Below, piece after piece: positions 25,816 to 35,111 of a DNA stretch of 64,000 nucleotides. A model generated the notes under the pieces. It saw only the letters and a program-made list of their open reading frames with translations. It was not told the DNA's origin and searched no databases. Position numbers and translations under genes: made by a program. The stretch is from Palsa-1033 sp963735455 (GTDB taxonomy: Bacteria > Chloroflexota > Limnocylindria > Limnocylindrales > CSP1-4). How positions within the stretch are numbered: the stretch's first letter is position 1; the number at the start of each line of letters is the position of its first letter. The DNA lies in assembly GCA_963735455.1 (NCBI GenBank), contig CAVTKZ010000001.1:316834-380833 (forward strand). Direction: 5' to 3'.

Positions 25816-26805
25816 TGGGAGGTGATTTCCTTAAACGCGTTTAGCAGCTTGGCAGGCGTCGCGTCTCTGTCACCGGAGACCAAGGGCGGGATGATTCTCA
25901 AGCTATGGTTCTCGATGATTTTACGCCCTTCGCCCGATAAGAGGAAGCCGATCAGGGCGGCAGCGCCTTCGCGGTTTCGCGCATTCTCGGGAATCGTGAC
26001 GCTGTAGACAATCGCTGAGCCAGCGTACTTCGCCCCCTGTGGGCTGACATACGTCGCTCCGGCGTAATAGGGGTCAAGATCCGGTTCGCTCAGGTTTAGC
26101 TCCCGCGGAAAAGCGATATAAGGGAGGTGATGCTCTGCAATCTCGTTGCGGTAAAAGACGCCGGCATCCAGCTGCCCCGCCTCGAGGCGGGCGACAAGTT
26201 GCTCTTCCGGAAAGATCAGTGTCGGGTGTTCGGCATTGTTTAGGATCCTTTGTGCCAAGCCTGGTAGCTGATAGTGTTTTTCCGCCAAATCAAAAAGGAA
26301 CAGGGTCCGGTAGCCCTTCGGCTCGAGTTCAGGGTCGCCGCGCCCGAGGCGAAACCCTTTCTCCTGAAGGATCTCATAGAGGCGAGTGTCGTTTGTGCCT
26401 ACCTTTTTCAGCTCTCGCGGCGAAACGGCTGTCCGGGTTGTAGCCGAGCACCATCTCGTTGCCGAAGATCGTCGCATACCAACGCACCAAATTACCGTTT
26501 TCATTTCCCATGAGCCGTTGATTAACTTTCGGGTCGGCGCTGATAAAGACGTCTGGCGTTCGCAGTTTTTCCCTTATCAGGTTTGCCGAGAGCAGGGAAC
26601 CCTTGGCCTCGCCTTGGTATTTGTACCCGGTCGCGCGACTAAACGCCGGCCCGACGTCCATCTCCATGAGATTTCCCAGAGAGCCTGCATAAAGGACTGA
26701 AACCTGAGCTTCTTCCGCGGCGACACTCGCCGCAGAAAAACCCAGGACCAGACAGATAACGTAAACGACGGGCGACAGATATCGCCGTAAGCCTGTTTTT
26801 ACCAT
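25812..26805 (-). pseudogene. modA: WtpA/ModA-type binding protein, interrupted by a frameshift
   Basis: The N-terminal part runs from ATG 26805, with GAGGAG upstream. It has a signal peptide and typical blocks VSVLYAGSLGNLMEMDVGPA, PDVFISADPKVNQRLMG and WYATIFGNEMVLGYNPDSRF. Near 26415-26425 the frame breaks; the protein continues one base out of frame (RELKKVGTNDTRLYEIL ... EGRKIIENHSL) to 25812. One extra base explains it. Joined, the protein has normal length for a periplasmic Mo/W oxyanion-binding protein. It may be a sequencing error, because the downstream permease-ATPase is intact and overlaps the stop. Confidence 0.8.
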
Positions 26806-26937
26806 AACTTCTCCTCTGTTATGCGGTATCTCGCACACGGCCTCCTGAAACAGCAGAGTCAGCCGAACTGAACGATTCCGCTGAAAAGGCCCGGATCGAA
26901 GCTAGCGGAACCCGTTATTTTTAGTCAAGCCGCGGTT

Positions 26938-27546
26938 AGTGCACCATCTCGCATATAATGGTGATGTCGTTGCGTTCAAAATGGGCCGTTTTCAACGCAA
27001 CCCTCCGGGCCGCGGCCAGTTGGCTGTTTTTCCGTCCGGCGACTGCCCATGCGAGTCAACATAAGGAAGCCGTGCAAATCTCTTCCCACCGCTATGGTAG
27101 GGACGCGCTCCCGCGGGAGCCGCCGTAGATTGTCCGATAACGACATCCGGTGCAGCGCCTCTGATCGTCGATGGTTTCCGGCGCGTCCGGCCCAGCACGT
27201 TCACAGAAGGCGCAATAATGGAAAGGGCCAAATACAATCGGCACTCGCGAGCGCGCATGGCAGAAATGGCGAAAGACGGGGCGAGACATGCAACGCCGTG
27301 CAACGCCGGACGCGCCGGAGCGTATCGACCCTCGGAGGCGCTGCACCCGACACGATCATCGGACGTGCTGCCGCGGATCGCGCGGGAGCGCGTCCCTACC
27401 GTGCCCAGTTGCGAAAACGCGTCGCAATGTGCCACCCCGGATCGCGCGGGAGCGCGTCCCCACCATTGGGATAGACCTTATACCTTATATTGACGCGGAT
27501 GGGCGACTGCCGGGCGACATCACCATTATATGCGAGACGGTGCACT
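26938..27546. mobile_element. MITE-like element, TAGTGYACCG family, copy 2, with nested family A
   Basis: Left end AGTGCACCATCTCGCATATA at 26938, right end complementary (ATATGCGAGACGGTGCACTA) reaching 27547. The interior carries TTGCGTTCAAAATGGGCC, the GGCCAGTTGGCTGTTTTTCC motif and a complete family A palindrome (27097-27468). No coding content. The TAG stop of the - strand gene at 27545 is formed by the terminal bases. Confidence 0.75.
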
Positions 27547-29650
27547 ACAGGTAGAGAAATGAATATCGCGTTACGACGTCGTAGTGTTTCTCAACTCCCA
27601 TGAGATAGTTGTCGATGACCGCCTTTTTGTACTTCTTTGTCGAAAGATAAGTTCTTGTGCGGTTCTTCCAGTCTGCGATTTTCCCCGAGTCGCCGCAGAT
27701 CGTCAGGTAGTCGGCGACAATTACATCCCAATCGTGCATATGGCGGATGTACGATTTTGAGAAAAAGCGTTGCACTTTCGGATCGCTGTCCATTCCCCGT
27801 CGCGTTTGCTTGTAGGCTCTCTCCATGGCCCGGTGTAGGATTTTTTTACTTTCTGTGCGAGTCTGAGCATCTGCCTGGTAAATCTCTTGGAGATACCACA
27901 TTGAACTGCCGTCAATTTGCAGCGGCCTGTCCGGATTCGCGCAGATGTAACACTCATCCACAACCGAGGCCCTGTAGGCGCCGTGGGGCCAGAATGATTC
28001 CTCGCCTCGGTCGGGAATGCGCAGGTTGTCGTGGTCCATGAATAAGAGCTTAACAGTCCACTCACCGGCTTCGAATGAACTCTTGAGGCCGAGATTCCTG
28101 CCAACAAAGGACTCGCCGTGGGAATATGCGCCCAGGGCGAGAAGTGTGCCCCAGTACGTACCCAGATCAGCAACTGCGGAGGCGTGAAAACGGTGAGCTC
28201 GATTTCTGTTCTCCGGAATTTGATACGCGGCGCGAATATATTGTGCATGATTTTTGTACACCGCGGTCGGGGCCTTATAAATGCCCAAAACCTCATCTAA
28301 CAGCGCATCGGCGAATTGCCGAGCCTCCCGCGTGTTGTAGTTCGTTCGTTTCAAGCCTCTTATAAAGTAAGCATCAGCGCCTGCCGGTGAAAGGTAGTTT
28401 GCGAGCATGTCGAGGCGATAGGAACTCGTTTGCGCCAGGATTCCCTGACACGGAAGCGTGTGGGCCAGAAAGCGGCCGGTCAAACCGAACTCACCCGGCA
28501 GATGCGCGAGTTCGTCGCCGTATTGAAAATCGAAATCGGACACGCACCGATCCATGTGGTCGCGCATATTCGCGTAGGCATCGCCAAAGACGTTCGGATC
28601 GGTGAAGTAATCGAGAAGGTGTACGGCCTCGCCGTTGTACGGAACAGTTCGGTAGGTTGCGAGGGAGAGCAATTTGGATACCGGCGCTTCTCTTCCATGA
28701 ACGGAGCGGTAAATGTCGGAGATCACTGCGGCCTGATTGGATTCCCATCGGAGGCTAGCGGTGGAAGCACCCCCCTGGAGGCGATGCGATGGGGGCAGTG
28801 GTTCACCGGTACTGTAGGTGAAGGACACCGTCAGTGGAAAGCCGGCGCGCAGGCCCGTGCGCTTTATTTCGAGTTCGATCGAACTGCCAGGCGGTTTCAC
28901 GACGCATGCAACCGTCCCGATAGGATTCTCAACGAGCGAGTTGAGTTCCGATGACGTGTTCTCGCAGGCCCAGTAAACATCGGCCTCAGCAGCTAGCCGG
29001 CGAAAGATGTCCTTTTCATATTCTGGAAATCTCGAAAGATAATGCCCGGCCTCACGTGTACCTTCAGCCTCTAGAGGGCTTTCGACACCTGCGGATAAGG
29101 TCAGTTCCTCGTGCACCCGCTCGACGACATCCGCAGGGGCAAACAGATACCGCGCCAGAGTAAGCTTGCAGGGGTCGCGGGAGAAACGGATGAATTCGTC
29201 CAGGGCTCGCGCCGTCGTCTGGAGTCCTCGGATATTTTGATGAATCCTCCCGAGGCGACTAAGGTTTCCCAGAAATTGGGCCACGAATACTCGAAAGTCG
29301 GTCGATGTGTAACCTTCGCGGAAGACACGGTCCTCCATTCGGTTCGCTTCGGGTGAGAGAATGCCGAACTTCCGAAAGAGGAACCTGAACTCTTCGTCGC
29401 AACCTGTGCCGAGTTGCCGGCATTGATTTGACAACATCAGTGTCGCAAAGAGCCTGACGTTCCACGAATACCCCGCCGATCCATCACAAACCGAAATGAG
29501 CTTCGTGACGAAGCGTCTATCATACGTTTCATGGGAGAGAAATTCGGAGCAGAGATTAATCGCTCTAGGGTCTCCGCCAAAGCGCGCCTCCAGTACTCGG
29601 TACAATGTCCCGCGCAGTGGCACCGTCCTTTGCTGCATTTGCGTTTCCAT
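27545..29650 (-). CDS. Protein of unknown function (701 aa)
   Basis: A long intact frame with protein-like composition, no signal peptide and no membrane segment. I do not recognise the family as a whole. Around residues 511-541, HGESFVGRN followed by VKLLFMDHDNLRIP resembles the catalytic loop (H-G-x-x-x-x-x-x-N) and metal-binding acidic loop of APH/HipA-type phosphotransferases, with DHD in place of DFD. This hints at a divergent kinase fold. The N-terminal ~450 residues show no such similarity. It stands alone between repeats, and its stop codon is supplied by the repeat end. Confidence 0.6.
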   Translation of the reverse strand: METQMQQRTVPLRGTLYRVLEARFGGDPRAINLCSEFLSHETYDRRFVTKLISVCDGSAGYSWNVRLFATLMLSNQCRQLGTGCDEEFRFLFRKFGILSPEANRMEDRVFREGYTSTDFRVFVAQFLGNLSRLGRIHQNIRGLQTTARALDEFIRFSRDPCKLTLARYLFAPADVVERVHEELTLSAGVESPLEAEGTREAGHYLSRFPEYEKDIFRRLAAEADVYWACENTSSELNSLVENPIGTVACVVKPPGSSIELEIKRTGLRAGFPLTVSFTYSTGEPLPPSHRLQGGASTASLRWESNQAAVISDIYRSVHGREAPVSKLLSLATYRTVPYNGEAVHLLDYFTDPNVFGDAYANMRDHMDRCVSDFDFQYGDELAHLPGEFGLTGRFLAHTLPCQGILAQTSSYRLDMLANYLSPAGADAYFIRGLKRTNYNTREARQFADALLDEVLGIYKAPTAVYKNHAQYIRAAYQIPENRNRAHRFHASAVADLGTYWGTLLALGAYSHGESFVGRNLGLKSSFEAGEWTVKLLFMDHDNLRIPDRGEESFWPHGAYRASVVDECYICANPDRPLQIDGSSMWYLQEIYQADAQTRTESKKILHRAMERAYKQTRRGMDSDPKVQRFFSKSYIRHMHDWDVIVADYLTICGDSGKIADWKNRTRTYLSTKKYKKAVIDNYLMGVEKHYDVVTRYSFLYL

Positions 29651-29760
29651 GGTTGGGAATGATCAGCAACGGCGACTACATTTCCTCTGAAAATGTCTTC
29701 ACAGAAAGCTTTTAATCGGACGGAAATGCGCGTTAGTGTACCGCCTCATAAGACGGGACA

Positions 29761-29854
29761 ACCTCGCGCAAAGGTACGCCGAGGTACGCTAAGGAAATGA
29801 GTTAATTTCTCCGATCCGTGCCTTGGCGTGCCTTCGCGTAACTTTGCGTGAGGT
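29761..29854. repeat. Inverted repeat upstream of the redox operon
   Basis: ACCTCGCGCAAAGGTACGCC and a matching downstream strand (CCTTGGCGTG ... TTTGCGTGAGGT) can pair over most of ~94 bp. A degenerate TAGTGTACCGCCTCA solo end lies just before it (29734-29757). Confidence 0.65.
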
Positions 29855-29873
29855 TCCATTTTACTTCGCGGGA

Positions 29874-31862
29874 ATGAAGCATCGAACAAACGCGAACTTG
29901 CAGAGAGACGTTGACGGACTCTGGGTGGCGCTAGTCATGTTGGCTTTCGCGGCGTGCGGTTTCTGCGGGGCAGTCGCTGCTAAGGGCGGTGAGCCGGATT
30001 CTGCCCTGAAGCCGTACAGGCAGACAATTGAAAAGAATGGTATCCGGATAAATTTTGAAGTCGTCCACGTCGGAGTTCTCGATGGGCAACCTTTTCGAGA
30101 AGGCGATCCGGTATTATTCCGATTCGCCATCAACGACACAACTACGAACGCGCCGATTCCCGGACTTTTCCCTGCTGCCTGGTTGGACCTTAGACGAAAT
30201 GATGAAATCCCGGCTGCCAACTCGTGCGAAGTCAAGGCCCAGAAATACATCATGGGCGGCACTTTCTCTCAGGCTGATCTTGACCTGAACGTCTATTACG
30301 TTTTGGCGTTGAACGACGATGCGACCATCTCGGTCGTCGATCCGCTATTTGGCTTCGGAACGACGAAACTCCTTGCCCTGATCCCTTTGACGGGAAATGG
30401 ATACGACTGGGTCGCAACGAAGGATCAGACAAAGCTTTTCGTTTCTATTCCTGACCAGGGAAAAATCGCGGTCGTCGATACGGCGAACTGGGAGGTATTG
30501 AAATACCTCGATGCCGGCATTAAGCCTACGGGCGTCGTTTTGCAGCCGGATGGTGAGTATCTCTGGGCGGCTGGTGGAGGTTCTTCCCAGTCCAGCGTCG
30601 CAGCTTTTCGAGTGGACAGCCTGGAAGTCGCCGCACGGCTGCAGGTTGGAAAGGGAAACCACGAGCTGGTCGTTTCGAGTGACAGCAGATTCGTCTTCGT
30701 GACCAATGGCGAAGACGACTCGATTTCCGTCATCGACACTCGATCGTTGAAAACTGTAACCGATATCCAGATCGGACGAGGGCCGGTATCGGCCGCTTAC
30801 TCAGAATTGGCGAACGCCGTCTACGTTTCTCAGACGGACGCTGGTTCAATCGCGGTGATAGACGCTAAGAATCTCAACATCATTAAGACGATCCAAGCCG
30901 ATCCAGGAGTTGCTGAAATTGCCGTCGCACCGGGCGGCCGATATGTGTTCGTTCTAAATCGCAAAAAAGATCTCGTTCAAATAATTGATTGTTCCGTAAA
31001 TGAAATCATTCAGTCCGGCACGGTGGGGAATGCACCGTTTCAGATCTCGTTTACGAGCGATTATGCTTATATCAATCATCTGGGTTCGGCAGATGTGTAC
31101 ATGGTCCCGCTCGGTCAGGTCGGCCGGAAGGGCAGTCCTCTGACAGTTCTTACATTTCCGGGAGGCCAGCAACCGCTCGGTGGTTCATGGATAAACAGCC
31201 CCGCCGCGCGGGTTGTTCAGGCATCCGGTGAGAATGCAGTCCTTGTCGCAAACGCGCCGGATAAACAGGTTTACTATTACAAGGAAGGAATGGCCGCCCC
31301 GATGGGCAGCTTTTCCAATTACGGCCGGCAGCCGATGGCAGTCCGGGTCGTCGATCGCAGTCTTCGTGAGCGTACTTCTCGCGGGGTCTACCAAACCGCT
31401 GCAAAGCTGCCAAAGCCGGGCCTTTACGATGTCGTTTTTTTCCTTGATTCACCCAGATTTGTCAACTGTTTCGAATTCGCCGTTGAACCAAATCCGGCGA
31501 TCGAGGCGGAACGAAACGCGGGAAAGGTTACGGTTACGGCGCTGGCACCTCAAGCGCCGCCGAAGCTTGGCGAAGAATTAACCTTCAGGTTTCGCATTGT
31601 CGATCAGGCGACAAAAAAGCCGGTTAGCGGGTTGACCGACGTTGTTATTATGACCTTCCTGGCGCCGGGCACTTGGCACCGGCGGGAAGTCGCGAAAGAA
31701 GAAGGGGACGGAGTTTACAGCATTGGATTTAATCCCCCCCAGCCGGGTGTATACTACGGCCACGTCCAGTGCAACTCGGTCAATCTGAAATTTGGTAACC
31801 CGAACTATTTGACAGTCAGGGTTTTGCCGAGAGAAGGCGTGGAAACGGGGGAACGAAGGTGA
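29874..31862 (+). CDS. Exported YVTN-type beta-propeller protein
   Basis: 663 residues from ATG 29874 (preceded by GCGGGA). Signal/membrane segment WVALVMLAFAACGFCGAVAA. The central region carries YVTN/YncE propeller repeats: VFVTNGEDDSISVIDTRSL, VYVSQTDAGSIAVIDAKNL and VFVLNRKKDLVQIID. Flanking domains are Ig-like, the last (~560-650) resembling FixH/YtkA sheets (GEELTFRFRIVDQATKKPVS). Such propellers accompany periplasmic redox enzymes and PQQ pathways, usually as accessory or binding proteins. It is followed after 12 bases by the SCO gene. Exact role unknown. Confidence 0.82.
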   Translation: MKHRTNANLQRDVDGLWVALVMLAFAACGFCGAVAAKGGEPDSALKPYRQTIEKNGIRINFEVVHVGVLDGQPFREGDPVLFRFAINDTTTNAPIPGLFPAAWLDLRRNDEIPAANSCEVKAQKYIMGGTFSQADLDLNVYYVLALNDDATISVVDPLFGFGTTKLLALIPLTGNGYDWVATKDQTKLFVSIPDQGKIAVVDTANWEVLKYLDAGIKPTGVVLQPDGEYLWAAGGGSSQSSVAAFRVDSLEVAARLQVGKGNHELVVSSDSRFVFVTNGEDDSISVIDTRSLKTVTDIQIGRGPVSAAYSELANAVYVSQTDAGSIAVIDAKNLNIIKTIQADPGVAEIAVAPGGRYVFVLNRKKDLVQIIDCSVNEIIQSGTVGNAPFQISFTSDYAYINHLGSADVYMVPLGQVGRKGSPLTVLTFPGGQQPLGGSWINSPAARVVQASGENAVLVANAPDKQVYYYKEGMAAPMGSFSNYGRQPMAVRVVDRSLRERTSRGVYQTAAKLPKPGLYDVVFFLDSPRFVNCFEFAVEPNPAIEAERNAGKVTVTALAPQAPPKLGEELTFRFRIVDQATKKPVSGLTDVVIMTFLAPGTWHRREVAKEEGDGVYSIGFNPPQPGVYYGHVQCNSVNLKFGNPNYLTVRVLPREGVETGERR

Positions 31863-31874
31863 ACTGAGACAACT

Positions 31875-33035
31875 ATGAACGCGAACTTGTCGTTGGCGCG
31901 ATCGGCTTGGCTCGGACTGCTCCTCGCCGCGGTACTAACTGTGCAACCGATTGTTGAGGCGCATGCCCAGTCAGATCCCGGCGCTGAGAGAGAAGCAAGG
32001 CAAAATATCCCTGATGTCGAACTAGTCGACCAGGACGGTAAAACGGTCCACCTGTACAGCGACCTTGTGAAGGGACGAGTCGCAGCATTTAGCTTCATTT
32101 TTACGACTTGTACTACGATCTGTCCGCTGATTGGAGCCACTCTCGGCCGCTTGCAGACAGAACTGGGTCAGTCGCTTGGAGAGGATGTCGAGCTGATTTC
32201 CGTTAGTGTCGATCCTGCGACTGACACTCCGCAAAGGATGAAGACATGGGGTGCACAATTCGGCGCCAAGGCTGGGTGGAACTTGCTAACCGGTGATAAG
32301 GGGTCGGTCGAGCAACTTCTCAAGACTGTCGGTCTGTTTACCCCTGATATCCAAAGTCACTCGCCGTTTCTGCTCCTGGTCAATGACCGGACCGGTGATT
32401 GGACACGGATTAACGCCCTTGAGACGTCTCCAACCAAGATCGCCGAACTCCTCCGCCAGATGGCGGAGACTACTGGTAATCGCAATTCGGAACCGGATGT
32501 CGCGCTAGCCTCAACCGCGACCGCGACAGATGATTCTAACGCGGTCTCTCCGGCGCAACGCTATTTTGGCGACGTCCTGCTGACTAACCAGGATGGGAAG
32601 CAGTTGAGGCTCTACGCCGACATTCTTAAGGGAAACGTCGTTATTATTAACTCATTCTATTCCACCTGCAGCGGGGTATGCAGAGTGACGATTCCGGTAT
32701 TCAAACAGTTGCAGGAGAGTCTGGGCGAACGGGTGGGCAAGGACGTGCGGCTGGTTTCGATCACGGTTGATCCCGAAAATGATAACCCTGAAGTACTGAG
32801 GAAGTACGCTGCTGGCGTCGGAGCGAAGCCGGGATGGGACTTTTTAACAGGAGACAAGCAGACGGTGGATCAGATTCTTTACAAGCTCGGCTTATACGCG
32901 GAGGCAAAAGAAGACCATTCCAACGTCTTTATCGTCGGAAACGAACCTACCGGTTTATGGAAGAAAGTCCTTGGGATAGCGCCGCCGTATGAGATCCTTC
33001 GATCAGTCGAGAGTGTTCTCGACGATGGGAAATAA
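31875..33035 (+). CDS. Tandem SCO1/SenC copper-chaperone protein
   Basis: 386 residues with a signal peptide (to ~31, AHAQS). Two complete SCO domains lie in one chain. The first has C79-x3-C83 and His162 (HSPFLLLV). The second has C265-x3-C269 (CSGVC) and His348 (HSNVFIVG). Both keep the VSVDP/ITVDP strand and GWNLLTGD/GWDFLTGD. SCO proteins hold copper and deliver it to CuA, or act as thiol reductases. All copper ligands are present in both halves, so both may be active. The duplication is internal and diverged. It sits between the propeller and cytochrome-binding-protein genes. Confidence 0.9.
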   Translation: MNANLSLARSAWLGLLLAAVLTVQPIVEAHAQSDPGAEREARQNIPDVELVDQDGKTVHLYSDLVKGRVAAFSFIFTTCTTICPLIGATLGRLQTELGQSLGEDVELISVSVDPATDTPQRMKTWGAQFGAKAGWNLLTGDKGSVEQLLKTVGLFTPDIQSHSPFLLLVNDRTGDWTRINALETSPTKIAELLRQMAETTGNRNSEPDVALASTATATDDSNAVSPAQRYFGDVLLTNQDGKQLRLYADILKGNVVIINSFYSTCSGVCRVTIPVFKQLQESLGERVGKDVRLVSITVDPENDNPEVLRKYAAGVGAKPGWDFLTGDKQTVDQILYKLGLYAEAKEDHSNVFIVGNEPTGLWKKVLGIAPPYEILRSVESVLDDGK

Positions 33036-33062
33036 GCGGCGCTTCTGCGTCGCCTCCGTGGG

Positions 33063-33240
33063 GTAGGGACGCGCTCCCGCGCGATCCGGCGTCGCACGTC
33101 CAAGAAAGGCGCGAACATGGGAAAAGTGGAAGCTGATAGGAAAGAGCCAAAGCTCCGAAAGCGCAAGAGTGCTCTGCCAGAAGCAGCAAAAGAAGGGTCG
33201 AGACATGTAACGCCGGACGCGCGGGAGCGCGTCCCTACCT
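33063..33240. repeat. Family A palindromic repeat inside the redox operon
   Basis: Opens with GTAGGGACGCGCTCCCGCGC and closes with GCGCGGGAGCGCGTCCCTAC, separating the SCO gene from the next. It creates an artificial in-frame ATG at 33117 upstream of the true start. Confidence 0.8.
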
Positions 33241-33269
33241 GCGCCGCCGGCGCAGCGGCGCGACCCGGC

Positions 33270-35111
33270 TTGCCCAAAAGGCTTGCCCGCCCTGGCATTT
33301 TTCCGGCCTTTCGAATCGCGGCCCGGTTTCTAAACATCGTTTTATTTGCGATTGCGAGTCCGGCGCAGGATGCTCAGGACCCTTCCACAGCCGTGTCGCG
33401 CGGTAGGCAAATTTATCTGTACGGAACGGGGTATAATGGTGTTGCTATCGAGGCGAGGGCAGGGGAAGGAAGTGTCATCGTACCGGCCGCGGTTCTACGA
33501 TGTGTCAACTGTCACGGACCGGATGGCCGGGGAAAACCTGAGGGCGGTGTTTATCCGTCTAATATTCGGTGGACGGAGCTGAGCAAGCCGTACGCAATTG
33601 CCACGGGATCCGGAAGGGAACGACCGCCGTATAACGAAAGTCTGGTTATTCGCGCGATTACGATGGGCATCGATTCAGGCGGAACACGACTGAACATGGC
33701 GATGCCGAAATACCTGCTCACCAGGGAACAGGCCGATGATCTCGTCGCTTACCTGAAGACCCTTGAGAATGTACTGGATCCGGGAATCGCCGATCAATCA
33801 ATTAAGATAGGTGTTATCCTTCCGCCGGAGGAAACGTTCGGCGGAATGCACCGCGCTCTGCGTGAGACACTGCAAGCGGCCTTTCAAAAGGTAAATGACG
33901 AGGGAGGTCTCTACGGGCGGAGGATACTTTGTGCGTTTAATACAGCTCCTCAATTTGCGCGGTCTGAATCATTCAAAAAATTTCTTCAACTAGAGCAGCC
34001 ATTCGCGCTGGTTGAGAGCTTCATTGCCGGTAATGAGAGTGAAATTAACTCCTGCATTGCTCAGAATAGCGTCCCGCTCATCGGGGCAATTAGTCTGTTC
34101 CCTGGAGTTGATGCTCCCGCCAATCGATACGTTTTCTACCTATTGTCCGGCATTGAAGAGCAAAGTGAGGCGTTGTTAAGATTTGCTGCCGACGACCGAG
34201 GGATTGGAGCCGCGCGTTCTGTTGTTGTCTACAGTGAGGAAGGAGGGATCCATGCGGCCATTGATGGGATTACGAAGCGGGCAAAGATTGTTGGCTGGGA
34301 GCGGCCTCGCTCGGTGAATGTGAAGGAACTTCAAGACTGGTCATCGCTTCTGCGGGATGGAAAGATTGACGCTGTCTTTTGGCTCGCCTCAAGCGAGAAA
34401 TTGGGAGATTTTTTTGCGGCAGCGGTAGCGACCCAGGTGTTCCCGCTAGTTCTGGCACCAAGTGCGTTTGTGGGCCCGGAAATCTATCAGGCTCCCAATC
34501 AATTTTCAGGACGCCTCTTCCTCTCGTTTCCGATCCTGCCCACAGATCAGACGAAGGAGGGAGAGATGGAATATCTGGAGTTGGCACGAGCGGGCAGGTT
34601 CTCTGAGGGCAACCTTGCTGAACGCCTTGTGGCGCTATCCGCAGCGAAATTGCTTATTTATGGCCTGCAGAAAGCAGGCAGGGAGGTAACGCGGGACAAG
34701 GTTATTGAGACCCTTGAAAAGCTTTATCACTTCGACACCGGGCAGACGCCTCCCTTGACGTTTAGCCCGAACCGGCGCGTGGGCGCGCTTGGCGCCCATA
34801 TAATTGGAGTCGACCTGGAAAAGAAACAGCTTCTGCTACCTTCGGATCGAGCTGGAATATGTTGTGCGAATGGAGCTCGATTAAGGCGGTATCACCGCAG
34901 CGCCGGAGCGATGCCTGCGCGTCCGACGTTAACGTTTAGCCCGAACCGAGCGCGAATGGTGCGATTGGCGCCAACTATACGTGTGGACTCGACCTGTCCA
35001 CAAAAACAGCTGCGCCCAGACCTTAACGACCTGGATGCGAGCTGGAATCACCAGCAATGTTGTGCGAGATGCGAGGCTCGATTAACGGCGGTATCACCCC
35101 AGCGCCGGTAG
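33270..35111 (+). CDS. Cytochrome c domain fused to a type-1 periplasmic binding protein
   Basis: About 613 residues from TTG 33270, followed by a signal-like segment (LNIVLFAIASPAQ). The ORF continues upstream to 33117 only through repeat DNA. A c-type haem motif CVNCH (33501-33515) with a distal MAMPKY methionine forms a mono-haem domain. A linker then leads to a branched-chain amino-acid-type binding protein (IKIGVILPPEETFGGMHRAL, VPLIGAISLFP, VVVYSEEGGIHAAI). Similar binding proteins occur in PQQ-dependent oxidation loci. The C-terminus after ~34755 is disturbed by a partial tandem duplication, so the last ~60 residues are probably not native. It may couple ligand sensing to electron transfer. 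Confidence 0.8.
   Translation: MPKRLARPGIFPAFRIAARFLNIVLFAIASPAQDAQDPSTAVSRGRQIYLYGTGYNGVAIEARAGEGSVIVPAAVLRCVNCHGPDGRGKPEGGVYPSNIRWTELSKPYAIATGSGRERPPYNESLVIRAITMGIDSGGTRLNMAMPKYLLTREQADDLVAYLKTLENVLDPGIADQSIKIGVILPPEETFGGMHRALRETLQAAFQKVNDEGGLYGRRILCAFNTAPQFARSESFKKFLQLEQPFALVESFIAGNESEINSCIAQNSVPLIGAISLFPGVDAPANRYVFYLLSGIEEQSEALLRFAADDRGIGAARSVVVYSEEGGIHAAIDGITKRAKIVGWERPRSVNVKELQDWSSLLRDGKIDAVFWLASSEKLGDFFAAAVATQVFPLVLAPSAFVGPEIYQAPNQFSGRLFLSFPILPTDQTKEGEMEYLELARAGRFSEGNLAERLVALSAAKLLIYGLQKAGREVTRDKVIETLEKLYHFDTGQTPPLTFSPNRRVGALGAHIIGVDLEKKQLLLPSDRAGICCANGARLRRYHRSAGAMPARPTLTFSPNRARMVRLAPTIRVDSTCPQKQLRPDLNDLDASWNHQQCCARCEARLTAVSPQRR
34755..35108 (+). repeat. Imperfect tandem duplication of the 3' end of the cytochrome-binding-protein gene
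   Basis: ACGTTTAGCCCGAACCG, then a diverged middle (ATGTTGTGCGA, GCTCGATTAA) and GGTATCACC(G/C)CAGCGCCG, occur at 34755-34906 and again at 34929-35108. The second copy reads on to a different C-terminus. In another frame the first copy ends at GAGCTCGATTAA, which may be the original stop. Confidence 0.7.

Noticed and set aside
33117..33269. N-terminal extension of the cytochrome-binding-protein fusion
   Set aside because: It is encoded by a family A palindrome and would place 51 charged residues before the signal peptide.
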